A stretch of 64,000 bases of DNA. It comes from Acidobacteriota bacterium. Lineage in GTDB: Bacteria > Acidobacteriota > Blastocatellia > Pyrinomonadales > Pyrinomonadaceae. The translations under genes and the position numbers were made by a program. Below the pieces are notes generated by a model, which was not told the origin of the DNA, ran no database searches, and worked only from the letters and a program-made list of their open reading frames with translations. The DNA is taken from positions 62,001 to 126,000 of the forward strand of contig JAHBSG010000011.1 in the NCBI GenBank assembly GCA_019639235.1. The letters run 5' to 3'. Positions 1-9,751 of this stretch are shown here, one piece after another (the first letter of the stretch is position 1; each line of letters opens with the position of its first letter).

Positions 1-49
1 AGAGGATAGTTCTAAGGGAAGTCAGTTAACTGGTTTCAAAGAAAAAAAT

Positions 50-85
50 AGCCGGGCTCATTACTGGGCCCGGCTTTAGTTTTTT
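50..85. terminator. Bidirectional intrinsic terminator
   Basis: Eight-base GC-rich arms (50-57 and 68-75, AGCCGGGC/GCCCGGCT) are flanked by an A run on the left and a T run on the right. It can end the minus-strand gene whose stop is at 98 and any plus-strand gene entering from the left edge. Confidence 0.85.
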
Positions 86-97
86 CAGGGGGAAGAA

Positions 98-400
98 CTA
101 TGATGAGGACGGGAAACCAAGAATGCGCGCAGAACCGTCAACAGCTTCGCCGATCTCGGCCGACCGCAGGCGAACACGGGCGCTTGCTAAAGCGCGATGG
201 AGGTCTTCAACCAGTTCAGCCTCAAGTGCAATGGTCTTCTGAGTATTCCAACCGAGCCCGTCGGTCCAGGTAGCCATCTTTATCACGGCCTGACCGTTCT
301 CGATCGAGACGTCGATGCGTTTCTCGTCATTTGCGATCGGAGCGAACTGCTTTTTTAACTGTGTCTGCATCAATGTTACGAAACTGAAAACCAATTTCAT
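98..400 (-). CDS. Hypothetical protein, 100 aa
   Basis: This is a small soluble protein with no recognised domain. The middle reads as a short beta sheet (VSIENGQAVIKMATW) and is followed by a helix rich in E, A and L. There is no signal peptide. No convincing Shine-Dalgarno precedes ATG 400 or the internal ATG at 370, so the start is uncertain. It stands alone between two terminators, which supports a real monocistronic gene. The function is unknown. Confidence 0.55.
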   Translation of the reverse strand: MKLVFSFVTLMQTQLKKQFAPIANDEKRIDVSIENGQAVIKMATWTDGLGWNTQKTIALEAELVEDLHRALASARVRLRSAEIGEAVDGSARILGFPSSS

Positions 401-413
401 TAAGAGATTACTT

Positions 414-470
414 CAAAAAAAGTATCCCGTCAATCCTAAAGACGCAAAGGACGACGGGATACGGAAAAAA
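414..470. terminator. Intrinsic terminator after DUF2911 gene
   Basis: Nine-base arms TATCCCGTC (423-431) and GACGGGATA (453-461) have A/T runs on both sides. It lies just past the stop of the DUF2911 gene on the minus strand. Confidence 0.75.
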
Positions 471-483
471 AGTAAGAAACCGA

Positions 484-1332
484 TCAGTTAGTTCCTTTCC
501 ACTGTTTGATCTGATTCTCGAGATTGGTCAATGCGTTCTGGCTTGCCGGCGGATTTGCTGAGCGGCCGGCGGCAAGTGCGGCTTCACCGGCGGCGATCGC
601 GTCGGCTTTCCGTCCCATTTCACCGAGCAGGCGGGCCTTGAGCGAAAGGACGCCGAAGGACCTGTTCATCCTTTCCGCTTCCTCGACCCACGAAAGTGCA
701 TCGGCATAGCTGCCGGTCATCTTTTGCGACAGAACGTAGTTCGCGAGAGTGATACGCTCGCTCATGGTCCGGCGGCGATTGTCGTTGACGAACCGTGCGT
801 TGAAATCGCCGACGTCAACCGTGAACGGCACAGCAATGTTTTCCCAGCGAATATTGACCTCAGCGGTGCTGCCTACCACCTTTTCGAACTCGATAGCCAT
901 CGTTTCATGGAACTCCGACTGACGAGGCGTTACTTCGACTTTGAGCACATCATCTTTCGGTTCGTGCGTAAAGGCTCCCCACTGGTTCCAGTTCTTATTG
1001 AAAATGATGGTCCAGTTGCCGGTGGTCGGCAGTGTGAAAAGAGCGTACTTGCCCTTGGCAAGCTTTTGGCCGTTGATCATCACGTCGATCGGGGTTTCGA
1101 AGACGGTAGCGTTGTTTGCTCCGGTCCGCCAAACTTCGTTGTAAGGGACAAGCTCGCCCCAGATCTTGCGTCCCTTAACATTCGGACGATGGTACGAGAT
1201 CGATATCTTTGTATCACCGATCATTTGCGAGGTTTCCTGCATGTTACTCTCGCGGGGAATGGTGACCTGAGCCGAAACCGCCACCGCGAATGCGGCAACG
1301 AGCATTAAGAATAGCAACCCTTTTGTTCTCAT
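484..1332 (-). CDS. DUF2911 domain secreted protein
   Basis: A 282-residue protein with a clear Sec signal peptide ending near VSAQ (residue 22). A DUF2911 core follows at about residues 25-170. It carries the family signature SYHRPNVKGRKIWG with PYNEVWRTGANNAT, and the strand-rich stretch KYALFTLPTTGNWTIIFNKNW. The C-terminal 80 residues are helical, TPR-like. The family is common in Bacteroidetes and Acidobacteria and its biochemical role is unknown. The start overlaps the stop of the upstream SRPBCC gene by four bases (ATGA), so the two are probably translationally coupled. Confidence 0.85.
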   Translation of the reverse strand: MRTKGLLFLMLVAAFAVAVSAQVTIPRESNMQETSQMIGDTKISISYHRPNVKGRKIWGELVPYNEVWRTGANNATVFETPIDVMINGQKLAKGKYALFTLPTTGNWTIIFNKNWNQWGAFTHEPKDDVLKVEVTPRQSEFHETMAIEFEKVVGSTAEVNIRWENIAVPFTVDVGDFNARFVNDNRRRTMSERITLANYVLSQKMTGSYADALSWVEEAERMNRSFGVLSLKARLLGEMGRKADAIAAGEAALAAGRSANPPASQNALTNLENQIKQWKGTN

Positions 1333-1814
1333 TTTTCTAGTTTCTCCTTTGCACGGGCGATGAACGTCTGGATCATCTCGGTTACCCGGCGTGTCATTTC
1401 ATTGCTGATGATGGTCTCTCCGGCAAGTCCGGCGAGCGTGTGCAGGTCGCGGGCACTCTGCCGCCGCATCTCGACCATCTGCGTAAAATGGACGAGCGTG
1501 CGGTTCGCGGACCTTTCAAGAAAATCCGCCGAAAAGCGAAGAAAATTCCGTGTTTCTTCCCGAATAGGGAACCACTCGATCCGATCCTCGGATTCCTCGG
1601 CGAGTTCAAGCATGAACCGCTGCCGCATCGATCCGACGACCGGTATGGTGGTCTCGATCTCCCAATGGGCGATGCCTTTATTGTCAATGACGACCTTTGC
1701 GACGCCCGGCATCAGTGCCGCGAAATTGGTCAGGTCGGCAAAAAACTCCCGAACCCGTTCAAGCGGAGCTTCAAGCTCGATCTGATCGCTGTAACCTGCC
1801 TTGATAGTGAACAT
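1329..1814 (-). CDS. SRPBCC (START-like) ligand-binding protein
   Basis: A 161-residue protein with the polyketide cyclase/dehydrase helix-grip fold. The family-typical N-terminus IELEAPLERVREFFADL is followed by alternating strands and a long C-terminal helix (MTRRVTEMIQTFIARAKEKLEK) that would close the hydrophobic cavity. There is no signal peptide. The ligand cannot be predicted. It lies 11 bases after the M14 peptidase gene start in the opposite reading order: it follows that gene's region on the map but is upstream of DUF2911, with which it shares a four-base overlap. Confidence 0.8.
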   Translation of the reverse strand: MFTIKAGYSDQIELEAPLERVREFFADLTNFAALMPGVAKVVIDNKGIAHWEIETTIPVVGSMRQRFMLELAEESEDRIEWFPIREETRNFLRFSADFLERSANRTLVHFTQMVEMRRQSARDLHTLAGLAGETIISNEMTRRVTEMIQTFIARAKEKLEK

Positions 1815-1825
1815 AAGACCTCACA

Positions 1826-4621
1826 TCAAAAGATACCATTGAAGAGTATCGAGTTAAAAAACTGCCGGGTGGTGGAACGCGTCATGCCTCGGTAGAACGG
1901 ATCCTCTGCAAAAAGCACAACGCGGCCGGCTCCCATTGATTCGTCCATGATGTACGAGGTCCCTTTGAGCAGACGCTCGGTGTTTCCTTCCCAGACGAAG
2001 CCCGAGATGGTCAATGGCCTTGTCGGATTGGCATCAAACACTACGGCATTGGTTCCTTCCTTTGTATAGCGGAAAAAGTAGCCCGTCTGAAGCAAAACCG
2101 GGATCTCGTTCTGGCTGACGCCGTAATTCAGGTAGGTCGTCCGGTCAACGGTCGCACGGAACATCGCTCCGGCGAGTGCTTCGGGCACCTTGTTGGCATC
2201 GGCCGAGGGCGAAGCAATGGCGGGGAGCGGCTGGCCGACCTCGGGCATTTGGTCATTCGGAGTCGCGGATGGTGTCGGAGAAGGCGAAGCGGAGGCGGCC
2301 GGTTTTTCTTCCGGTATCTTGCCCTTTTGCTCGTCTTCATCAGAGCCAACCATCTTGGAAGATGTCAGTCCGACGTCCTTGAGAGTGGCCCAGACGGCCG
2401 AACCGCTCATGGTCACGACCGTGCCGCCCTGCTGGGCAAATTGCTTGATGGCATTTACGCCGCCGGTGCCGAGCTCCGCCTGAATCCACCCGGGATTACC
2501 GGACGGGATAACAAGGACATTGTAGTTTCGGAGCCCGCCGCGGGCGATGCTGCTGAAAGGCATAGGTGTGAACTTAACGCCGTATTTTTCGAGCGTCCAC
2601 CAGATGGCTCCGTAAGATTCCTGCGTAATGCCGTCGTCGGCCGCGATCGCGATCTTTGTCTGGCGAAGGGCATTGACATTCTCACCGCCGACACCGGTGT
2701 CGCCTTCGTCAAAATAACCGGTGTTGACGGCTGTGACGTTGACGCCCATCTCGCGAGCGTATTGAGCAATGGTGTCGTGGATCGATTCCGGATTTCGCGA
2801 AATGCGAATGACGAAGGTGCCGGAAGGATAGTTGCGGCCGCCTGCATTCAGCGGGCGATTTGCAACATTCACACGGTAGCCCTTCTGGAGCAAACGCATC
2901 ATCATCGCGGCGGTCGTATCGGTCTCGTATGGAACGATATAGGCGATCGCCGCCCGGCCTGAAACGGTTCCGCGGCGGGCATTGTCGAGATAGGCCTGAT
3001 CGACCATCGAGCTTTGGATCGATGCGGTTTCTTCGGTCCAATGGGCCGTTACGCCAAAGCCGAGCGGGAGCGACCAGGCGGTCACGTCATAAAAGCCATA
3101 TTGTTCCTTCGGCTGCCCGGGGCCGCGCATCTGGTTGCGGCGGAAGCGTGCCATGTTGTCCTCAACGAACGCCTTGTCCTGCGGCGTATCTGGTTCGAGT
3201 ATCGCCTTGATCAGGACACGCTGCGGCTGGTCGAGGTCGATAACGTATGAGCCCGCCGGAAACGTACGCCGCGTCGGCCTCGAATTCTTGTCCATGTAGG
3301 TATGAGCAGTGTTCGACGTGAACGGTGCGGTGGCGACCTTTACTTCGATGTTCGAGAGCTTAAGTATCTCAACGAGATCGGCGGTCTTTACGCGATCGGC
3401 GGCCGGCTCGAGCACGATCCGCTTCATCTTCGCGTTGCCGTGTTCGGCCATGCCGCGTGAGCGGAAATCGTAGAAATCCTTTATACGTTCGACCCGGTTC
3501 TTCGCCGTCGTTTCGAGCGTCGTCAGCGAAGCTACGTAGTGCTTTGCGATCGACGAGCGAAAGGTGAGGATGGTGCCATCCTCGCGAGTGTAGTTAAGGC
3601 CTTTCGGGCCGCCGCCATCGGTCTCGTAGGTCATACCGGTCGCGCCGTTGAGCGACGGATACATATCCCAATATCCTGGATAGAACGCATCGAAAATGTC
3701 GCGGACGTAATAGTCCCATTTGTTGCCGTCAAAGGCGGCGGCATTTGCCCGGCCGTAAACATCAAGCCATTTGTTGTACTGTGGCTGCGGAAGATTGGGG
3801 TTGATCGGTAAGGCGACCGGCGGGAAGAAATACTGCTCGGGCTGGCCGTGGAGGTCAACTGCGACCTGCGGGTTCCACTCCATGAACGCCTTTTGCATAT
3901 TGCGGCTTTCCTTCTGCGTGAAGGCGAGCGTATCTCGGTTCAGATTGAACCGGTAATGATTCACGCGTCCCCATATCGACCAGGGCTCGCGCTTCTCAAT
4001 AGCGAAGCGGTCGGGGCTGCCGACGTTGACCGAGTTGTACCAGGTGACAAATCGCTCGTGGCCGTCGGGGTTTTCGCCGGCGATGACGACGGTTACGACG
4101 TTCTTGAGGACGTCGAGAGTTGCGGGGTCGTTGGAAGCGGCAAGCTGATAGACGACCTGCATCATGGCCTCAAAAGAGGCAGATTCATTGCCGTGGATCG
4201 TGTATGCCATCCATGCGATCGCCGGGTTGTTGGCAGCTATCTGGTCGGCCTCGGCCTTTGAGATCTTTCGCGGGTCGGTAAGCCGATTGTTGGCGGCACG
4301 TATCTCGTCGAGCCGCTGCATATTTTCGGGAGCCGAGATCGCGATAGCATATTGCATCCGGTGCTCGGGCGTCGTCCCTATCTCGAATATCTTTACGCGG
4401 TCGGGCGAGGCCTTGGCGATGGCAAAAATGACCTGCTCCATCTGGCCGTAGGTCGTATGATGTGTGCCGACATCGAAGCGAAGGATCGATTGCGGCCGCG
4501 GGACGTTTTCCCGATAAGGCCCGCGGGCATAGAAGTCATATGGTGCTTCGGTCTGCGCTAGTGCGGAGATGCCCGTGATTAGGAGAACGATAACGGCGAC
4601 GAGGACGAACGATTTTTTCAT
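1826..4621 (-). CDS. Secreted M14 zinc carboxypeptidase family protein
   Basis: About 931 residues. ATG 4621 is chosen because it begins directly with a signal peptide (MKKSFVLVAVIVLL...ALAQ). The M14 catalytic domain occupies roughly residues 50-400. Zinc ligands are visible in IHGNES (HxxE) and VDLHGQ, the substrate-binding Arg lies in NLNRDT, and YETDGGG carries the likely general base Glu. The C-terminal half resembles the glutamine-amidotransferase-like accessory region seen in large M14 proteins of Bacteroidetes and Acidobacteria. It includes a Pro/Ser/Thr linker (SASPSPTPSATP). It is probably an exported peptidase. The substrate is unknown. Confidence 0.85.
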   Translation of the reverse strand: MKKSFVLVAVIVLLITGISALAQTEAPYDFYARGPYRENVPRPQSILRFDVGTHHTTYGQMEQVIFAIAKASPDRVKIFEIGTTPEHRMQYAIAISAPENMQRLDEIRAANNRLTDPRKISKAEADQIAANNPAIAWMAYTIHGNESASFEAMMQVVYQLAASNDPATLDVLKNVVTVVIAGENPDGHERFVTWYNSVNVGSPDRFAIEKREPWSIWGRVNHYRFNLNRDTLAFTQKESRNMQKAFMEWNPQVAVDLHGQPEQYFFPPVALPINPNLPQPQYNKWLDVYGRANAAAFDGNKWDYYVRDIFDAFYPGYWDMYPSLNGATGMTYETDGGGPKGLNYTREDGTILTFRSSIAKHYVASLTTLETTAKNRVERIKDFYDFRSRGMAEHGNAKMKRIVLEPAADRVKTADLVEILKLSNIEVKVATAPFTSNTAHTYMDKNSRPTRRTFPAGSYVIDLDQPQRVLIKAILEPDTPQDKAFVEDNMARFRRNQMRGPGQPKEQYGFYDVTAWSLPLGFGVTAHWTEETASIQSSMVDQAYLDNARRGTVSGRAAIAYIVPYETDTTAAMMMRLLQKGYRVNVANRPLNAGGRNYPSGTFVIRISRNPESIHDTIAQYAREMGVNVTAVNTGYFDEGDTGVGGENVNALRQTKIAIAADDGITQESYGAIWWTLEKYGVKFTPMPFSSIARGGLRNYNVLVIPSGNPGWIQAELGTGGVNAIKQFAQQGGTVVTMSGSAVWATLKDVGLTSSKMVGSDEDEQKGKIPEEKPAASASPSPTPSATPNDQMPEVGQPLPAIASPSADANKVPEALAGAMFRATVDRTTYLNYGVSQNEIPVLLQTGYFFRYTKEGTNAVVFDANPTRPLTISGFVWEGNTERLLKGTSYIMDESMGAGRVVLFAEDPFYRGMTRSTTRQFFNSILFNGIF

Positions 4622-4796
4622 TACAAGATCTTTGGTACGGACTGAAATTTGGTGGAGCAAAGTACCTTGATATTAAACCGAAAAAGAAGAAACGTAAATT
4701 TCGCGGTTTCGGTTTCCGGGCGGTCGAGGAGGGATGCCTTTATGATCGTGCCAGAAAAAACTCCGGCAAAACTTCGCCGTTTGATATGCTGATGGT

Positions 4797-5006
4797 ATGG
4801 AAACGCAAAGCGAAGGAAAAAAGGCGGCCCGCTGCCCAAAGTGCGGGGGCTTTAGTCTCCAAAGCGTAACCGACCTCGGCGCCGACGAAAAGCTCATCTT
4901 TGACCGCCTGCCGGCATCGGCCAAATACACGAAAAAAGAGCGTGAACAGCATCTCTACTGTCCACGCTGCGGTCATGAATCGCAAAGCCGCTTGACGGGG
5001 GCCTGA
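4797..5006 (+). CDS. Small zinc-ribbon protein
   Basis: A 69-residue protein with two Cys pairs, CPKC near residue 13 and CPRC near residue 59, separated by a charged helix. This is the pattern of a treble-clef or zinc-ribbon knuckle. No Shine-Dalgarno is visible and the gene stands alone between two minus-strand genes. The paired CPxC motifs are the main argument that it is real. Role unknown, perhaps nucleic acid or protein binding. Confidence 0.6.
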   Translation: METQSEGKKAARCPKCGGFSLQSVTDLGADEKLIFDRLPASAKYTKKEREQHLYCPRCGHESQSRLTGA

Positions 5007-5077
5007 AGGTCGGAAAGGATAATCCAACTCACCCGAAAAGTTTCGGATCTGTCGGAGGCCTGACCGAAAGAATCCGA

Positions 5078-5608
5078 CTATTTCTCCGGCAAGCGGTTTT
5101 TGTTTGCGAAGCCCTTCTTGGTCATCGTCTTGATTATTTCGCTCGCCAGATTGCTCTTCGCTCCATCCGTTTCGCCGCCGAACAGCCCGCCGTAAACGTG
5201 GCCATCAACCTTCTGTTCGAATAGAACAGTTCCTGTTTCTGCATCGAGCACCTTAATATCCGCGACAAGCTTCGTTCTTCCTGCCCCAAAGCCGATAAGG
5301 TAACGGGCAGCACGACTGCCCTTCGAATACTTCGTAACGGTTCCTACGACCTTTGCTCGGCGGGCAGGGGCAGTTTGCGAAGCCGTATCTGTGGCGAGAA
5401 AGACCTGTTCGAATCGACGAGATTTGTTGAAGTGGACCACCATGAAGCTCATCAGCTCGGTGAGATCGGTTTCGGGAAATTCGACACCTTCGGCGATCTC
5501 AAATCGTTCGATTTCGACGATCTGATATGGCCCCGGGGTTCCTTGTCCGAGCGCCGATGCGGGCAGAGCGAATGCGAATGCGATAAAAATGTAAATTGCG
5601 TACTTCAT
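5078..5608 (-). CDS. DUF4410-like exported protein
   Basis: A 176-residue protein. ATG 5608 is preceded by TGAGG at a good distance and opens with a signal peptide (MKYAIYIFIAFAFALPASALGQ). The mature part matches the DUF4410 style: VEIERFEI, a strand listing VVGTVTKYSKGSRAARYLIGFGAG, then KVLDAETGTVLFEQK and a closing helix. Such proteins are periplasmic or lipoprotein-like, related in fold to CsgG/TolB-N accessory proteins. The role is unknown. Confidence 0.7.
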   Translation of the reverse strand: MKYAIYIFIAFAFALPASALGQGTPGPYQIVEIERFEIAEGVEFPETDLTELMSFMVVHFNKSRRFEQVFLATDTASQTAPARRAKVVGTVTKYSKGSRAARYLIGFGAGRTKLVADIKVLDAETGTVLFEQKVDGHVYGGLFGGETDGAKSNLASEIIKTMTKKGFANKNRLPEK

Positions 5609-5756
5609 TTGATACCTCAATTTTTGGGATTAGACTTCTTCTGTAAACAGACGCACTTAAGGATATAGCACAATTCGCGATCGACTCAACAAAATATTTT
5701 TCGTAGTCGGAAGGCCATGCCGAAAAATTGGGCATCTCAACGATTTTCGTGCGGGT

Positions 5757-6461
5757 TCAGCTTGTCATGATCGAAAGCAGACTTCGCGAAATATGCCGGG
5801 CGAGGTTATCGGCGAGGGAACCCCACGAGGTGGTTTCGCCCGCGGCGAGAACGGCGCCGGAACGCCGGTCGAAGATGCGATAGACGTATCGGTGCGTTAG
5901 CCACGAGCCCGATACATAGCCGATCTCAACGAACAGGTCCGCCTCTTCCTTGTAGCGGAGAATGGTCAGGTTGAGTCTTGTGAAGTCCTTGTTTTTAAGC
6001 AGGGCCTTTTCGAGGTTTTGGCGTGAGGGATGTGCCGAGGACTTTTTGAAAGCGATCGTCCGGGCCATTCGGATGGCCTCTTTCGGGTCGGGAACGGGAC
6101 GCTCGGTCGGATGTCCCTCGGGTTTCGGCTCGGTCTCCGGCGGAGTGTTTTCGGAGAATGCGGGTTCGGCCGCCTGACGCGGCGGAGTTCCGGGCAAGGC
6201 CGAATCAGCACGTTCGAGCATCAGGGCGATGATGTCGTCCGGCACGCCGCCTTCTTTCAGTTCGATCAACGCCTTTGCCGTAACCTCAAAGTTCGTGTCC
6301 GAGCGAAGTATCTTCGCCCGGATGATCTCCGGCGAAAGCCCGGCACGTGACATATCGATAACGGCCCGATTCGAAATCACCTCTCCCTGCCCGTGCACAG
6401 TAAAGGCCAGCGTCAAGAAGATCGCTAAGATAGTTGACTTTTTGAGAGAGAAGTTTCGCAT
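5757..6461 (-). CDS. Exported hypothetical protein with short helical repeat
   Basis: A 234-residue protein beginning with a signal peptide (MRNFSLKKSTILAIFLTLAFTVHGQ). ATG 6461 has GAGG nine bases upstream and starts one base after the preceding gene ends. Residues about 30-75 contain VIDMSRAGLSPEIIRAKI and ELKEGGVPDDIIALMLERA, two copies of a helix-turn pattern recurrent in acidobacterial secreted proteins. A Pro/Glu-rich linker separates it from a C-terminal alpha/beta domain. No function can be assigned. It is likely coexpressed with the upstream gene. Confidence 0.6.
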   Translation of the reverse strand: MRNFSLKKSTILAIFLTLAFTVHGQGEVISNRAVIDMSRAGLSPEIIRAKILRSDTNFEVTAKALIELKEGGVPDDIIALMLERADSALPGTPPRQAAEPAFSENTPPETEPKPEGHPTERPVPDPKEAIRMARTIAFKKSSAHPSRQNLEKALLKNKDFTRLNLTILRYKEEADLFVEIGYVSGSWLTHRYVYRIFDRRSGAVLAAGETTSWGSLADNLARHISRSLLSIMTS

Positions 6462-6462
6462 T

Positions 6463-6948
6463 TTACTTGTCCTCGCCAACCGCAGTTACCGGAATCCCGG
6501 AACGCGTCTCGAATGCCGGGATGAAGAGCTTTCGCTCGGATTTGCTAAGCTTCAGAACGGCGAAGTCGCTGTCGGTGACGACTGTGAACCAGTGGCGGCG
6601 ATGTTTCGAAAAGCCGAGCGGCAGGGCGATCAGCCAAAGCGGCGGCAAGGCAACGCCGGCGATGCCGAGCCCGAGGCCCGTCTTCCACCGCGGCACTTTG
6701 CTAAAGGAATACTCGGCCCGACGGATGTCAGCATACCTGAACACGCGAATGACCGAGCCGTCCTTTCGTGAGAGAACCTCGAGGCCGTCTGAGCCAAAAA
6801 CAACGCGGACGTCGAAGGAACGCGTCTTCTCGCCGACCTGCTCGATCATCTGAACTTTCTGAAACGAATATTGACTCGCCGGCGTTTGTGCCGGCAGCGG
6901 GCCAACGGCAAGAGTAAAAAGAAGAAAAATGACGAGAAAACGAAGCAT
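6463..6948 (-). CDS. Exported or membrane hypothetical protein
   Basis: A 161-residue protein with an N-terminal signal peptide (MLRFLVIFLLFTLAVGPLPAQ), a beta-rich stretch (FDVRVVFGSDGLEVLSRKDGSVIRVF), one probable membrane helix in the middle (GLGIAGVALPPLWLIALPLGF) and a short C-terminal domain. The layout resembles small PH-like or bacterial membrane-sensor proteins, but no family is recognised. It is first of a two-gene unit with the following exported protein. Confidence 0.55.
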   Translation of the reverse strand: MLRFLVIFLLFTLAVGPLPAQTPASQYSFQKVQMIEQVGEKTRSFDVRVVFGSDGLEVLSRKDGSVIRVFRYADIRRAEYSFSKVPRWKTGLGLGIAGVALPPLWLIALPLGFSKHRRHWFTVVTDSDFAVLKLSKSERKLFIPAFETRSGIPVTAVGEDK

Positions 6949-6995
6949 CGGGATAAGCCTAGATGTTCTGCGGATCCCTTGCGCGTGGCAATGTC

Positions 6996-7012
6996 ACACT
7001 TTTTCAAAGTGT
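6996..7012. promoter_or_regulatory. Inverted repeat upstream of exported-protein pair
   Basis: Seven-base arms ACACTTT and AAAGTGT are separated by TTC and sit within a repeated GTCACA context, about 50 bases upstream of the gene that starts at 6948. There is no T run on either side, so an operator is more likely than a terminator. Confidence 0.35.
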
Positions 7013-7057
7013 CACAATGTGAATGCTTGGGTCGTCTCGGTTGGCCAGTTCGGCCGG

Positions 7058-9751
7058 TTAGCCAAGAATACGGTCAAAGGCAGCCCGGACAGCGATGCGA
7101 TGGGCGGTCAGGTGTTCATATAGCTCTGCGGGGCTGCGGAGCCCGAGCCGTCGGACGATGACCTCAAGGGCTTTTTTGTTCGCATGAGGCAAGCGGGTCG
7201 TTCGGCCAACGGTCAGGCGAAGTTCGTGGTCGAGCCGCGAGAGAAAATCGTAACCGGCCATTAGCGGTCGGAAAAGTTCTTCGGACAGCGAACCGTGCTC
7301 CATCAATTGCCGCAGCGTATGCCCGGTCGAACGGTCGCGGCCTTCGTCCGGTACGTTTTCGCGAAGCTGCAGGAAACGAAGGGCAAAGTAGATGTCGAGC
7401 ATCCCGCCTTCGCCGTATTTGATGTCGATGTCTCGAGAGGAACGGCGGTCGGCCTTTTCAACTTCGAGCCGGTGACGAATCCGCCGGGTCTCGGCTGCAA
7501 GTTCGGCCTGTTCGACCTCGCTCCCGCGCCCGTGAATGATTGTTCGCAAACGCTTCTCGGCCTCGCGGGCAAGCTCGGGATCGCCTCCGACGCCGCGCAG
7601 TTTCACAAGGGCGAGCAGCTCCCAGATCGCCGCCCGGTTCGCCAAATATTCCTCAAATGCCGTGGTAGACGTAGCTAGCGGGCCGTCCTTGCCAAATGGG
7701 CGAAGCCGGAGATCGACGCGATAAATCGAGCCCTCGCGGGTCATTCCCGAAAGCGCGTTCACAAAGCCCTCGGCAAGCTTGGCCGCCGCGAGGCGAAGAT
7801 CGGGCCCAACGTCCTCTTCGCCCTCATGGCCATCAGCGGAAAAAACGAGGATCAAGTCGAGATCCGAGTCGAGGTCAAGGCCGCCGCTGCCGAGCTTGCC
7901 AAGCCCGAGAACCGCGGGTCGGAAACGGCGGAGCTCACGCGAAAATTTATGGGCCGTCTGCCGTTCGGAGATCTTGAGAGCGGCTGAGATACTCGCCTCG
8001 GCAAGAGCGGTCTGGAGCCGTTTTGACTCGGTCATTGAAAGCTCACCGGCGGCGTCAGAGTAAATTATTCGCGTTATCTGCCGATGCCATTCGCGGCGGA
8101 GGTCGCCAAGCTGCTTGCCCAACGGGTCGTGCTCAGAAACGGCTGATAGCACAGCCGCGATGATCGTCTCTTCTTCAGGCTGTGTTCCGCTGCCTTCAAG
8201 GTCCGATGTGTTTTCCGGCAGTGCAGCCAGTAATTCGGCAAGGCGAGGGAACTCGGAAATCAATTGATCATCTAGATCAGGATCGATCGGTCCGGCCGCT
8301 GAAGATGTTGGCGGAGTTTCGATAAATGTCTCTTCCCCGCCGGATTCAGTCGCCGCGGGATTCGAATCGCCAACAGCCTCCAGATCGAAAACTCGCTCGA
8401 AGACGTTGTGGACCGCGGCCGTATGATGCTCAAGTGCCGCCTCGAATTCCGAAAGCCCGGCGAACCGCATTTTGCGGGCAAGTAATGTTCGCTTCTCCGG
8501 CTCGTTCGGAAGGGTATGGGTCTGGAGGCCATTCTCCATTTGCAGGATGTGCTCGGTCTGCCTCAGGAATGTATATGCCTCGGCAAGAGAGGTCAGCTCG
8601 GCATCCACAATGTATCTCCGGTCGCGGAGACGGTCGAGCGTTATCAGCGTGTGCGGCGAGCGTATCCAGCTATCGCGGCCGCCATGGGCGAGCTGAAGTG
8701 CCTGTGCGATGAACTCGATCTCGCGGATGCCGCCGCGGCCAAGCTTTACGTCAAATCCGCGTGCGAGGATCTGTTCAAGATCGATCTTCTGTTTTGAAAG
8801 CAGGACATTCTGGAGGGCCTCGGCAACGTCCTGATCGGCAGCGAAGACGAATGGCTCGACGCGAGACGAAAAGTCTTTGAAGATGCCGGAATCGCCTGCA
8901 CTTGAGCGTGACCGGATAAGCACTTGCCGCTCCCACGGTCGAGCAGTTTCCTCGTAGTAACGCACAGTTTCTTCGAGGCTAAGCGCCAGCGGGCCGACGC
9001 GGCCGTTCGGACGAAGGCGGAGATCGACGCGATACGCCGAGCCTTCTCCCGATGCCTCGCCTACGAGCTTGATCACGCGTTCAGCGAGCTTTACAAAGTA
9101 CTCTCGGTTCGTTACCGTCCCCCGCGATCCGCTGCCCGAGGTCATTCCGTCATCGGAATAAATGAAAAGCAGGTCGATGTCAGAGGAATAGTTCAGCTCG
9201 CGTGAACCGAGCTTGCCAAGCGAGACAATACAGAACTCGGCCGGCGTTTTCCGGCCGCGGGCATCGGTCGCAAGCGGCTGGCCGAAACGGTTATCCATCT
9301 CCTGCCGGGCAAGCCGAAGTGCGTGTTCGAGGATGGCATCGGCGAGCGTCGAGATCTCGTCGGTGATCTCGGCTATGGTTGCAAGCCGGCGAATATCGCG
9401 GAGGAATATCCGCATTAGCTCGCGGCGGCGAAAACGGGCAAGCTGGACGTGCGGCTCAATCTGCGAGTTGGTCAGCGAAAAACGGGCGAGCGATTCAAGC
9501 ATCTCGTCCTTGTCGCGAACAGCGGCTCCCGAACGCCTGCGGCGAAGCCACGCGACGTGCTCCGGGCTCTGCAACAGGGTTTGGGCGATAAGCGGGCTGA
9601 AGGATGCAAGTGCAAGAACGTCGGAAAGCACTGCCTCGTCCGCCATCAAGCGGCGATGGTCACGCGGATGAAGTTCCGCGAAACGCTCTAGAAACCGGCC
9701 GGCACATGCCGGGTCGGGAAGGTCGGTGATGATGGATTCGAGCTTTATCAC
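7058..9751 (-). CDS. glnE: Bifunctional glutamine synthetase adenylyltransferase/deadenylyltransferase
   Basis: This enzyme adds and removes AMP on glutamine synthetase in response to nitrogen status. The protein has 897 residues, near the family norm. Both nucleotidyltransferase domains are intact. The N-terminal one is near residue 180 ([18 protein letters not shown]) and the C-terminal one near 617 ([20 protein letters not shown]), each with the G-S and D-x-D metal-binding pattern. A region of low similarity with acidic and Ser-rich stretches lies between them. The start overlaps the stop of the sigma-54 regulator gene by four bases, so synthesis is probably coupled to it. Confidence 0.95.
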   Translation of the reverse strand: MIKLESIITDLPDPACAGRFLERFAELHPRDHRRLMADEAVLSDVLALASFSPLIAQTLLQSPEHVAWLRRRRSGAAVRDKDEMLESLARFSLTNSQIEPHVQLARFRRRELMRIFLRDIRRLATIAEITDEISTLADAILEHALRLARQEMDNRFGQPLATDARGRKTPAEFCIVSLGKLGSRELNYSSDIDLLFIYSDDGMTSGSGSRGTVTNREYFVKLAERVIKLVGEASGEGSAYRVDLRLRPNGRVGPLALSLEETVRYYEETARPWERQVLIRSRSSAGDSGIFKDFSSRVEPFVFAADQDVAEALQNVLLSKQKIDLEQILARGFDVKLGRGGIREIEFIAQALQLAHGGRDSWIRSPHTLITLDRLRDRRYIVDAELTSLAEAYTFLRQTEHILQMENGLQTHTLPNEPEKRTLLARKMRFAGLSEFEAALEHHTAAVHNVFERVFDLEAVGDSNPAATESGGEETFIETPPTSSAAGPIDPDLDDQLISEFPRLAELLAALPENTSDLEGSGTQPEEETIIAAVLSAVSEHDPLGKQLGDLRREWHRQITRIIYSDAAGELSMTESKRLQTALAEASISAALKISERQTAHKFSRELRRFRPAVLGLGKLGSGGLDLDSDLDLILVFSADGHEGEEDVGPDLRLAAAKLAEGFVNALSGMTREGSIYRVDLRLRPFGKDGPLATSTTAFEEYLANRAAIWELLALVKLRGVGGDPELAREAEKRLRTIIHGRGSEVEQAELAAETRRIRHRLEVEKADRRSSRDIDIKYGEGGMLDIYFALRFLQLRENVPDEGRDRSTGHTLRQLMEHGSLSEELFRPLMAGYDFLSRLDHELRLTVGRTTRLPHANKKALEVIVRRLGLRSPAELYEHLTAHRIAVRAAFDRILG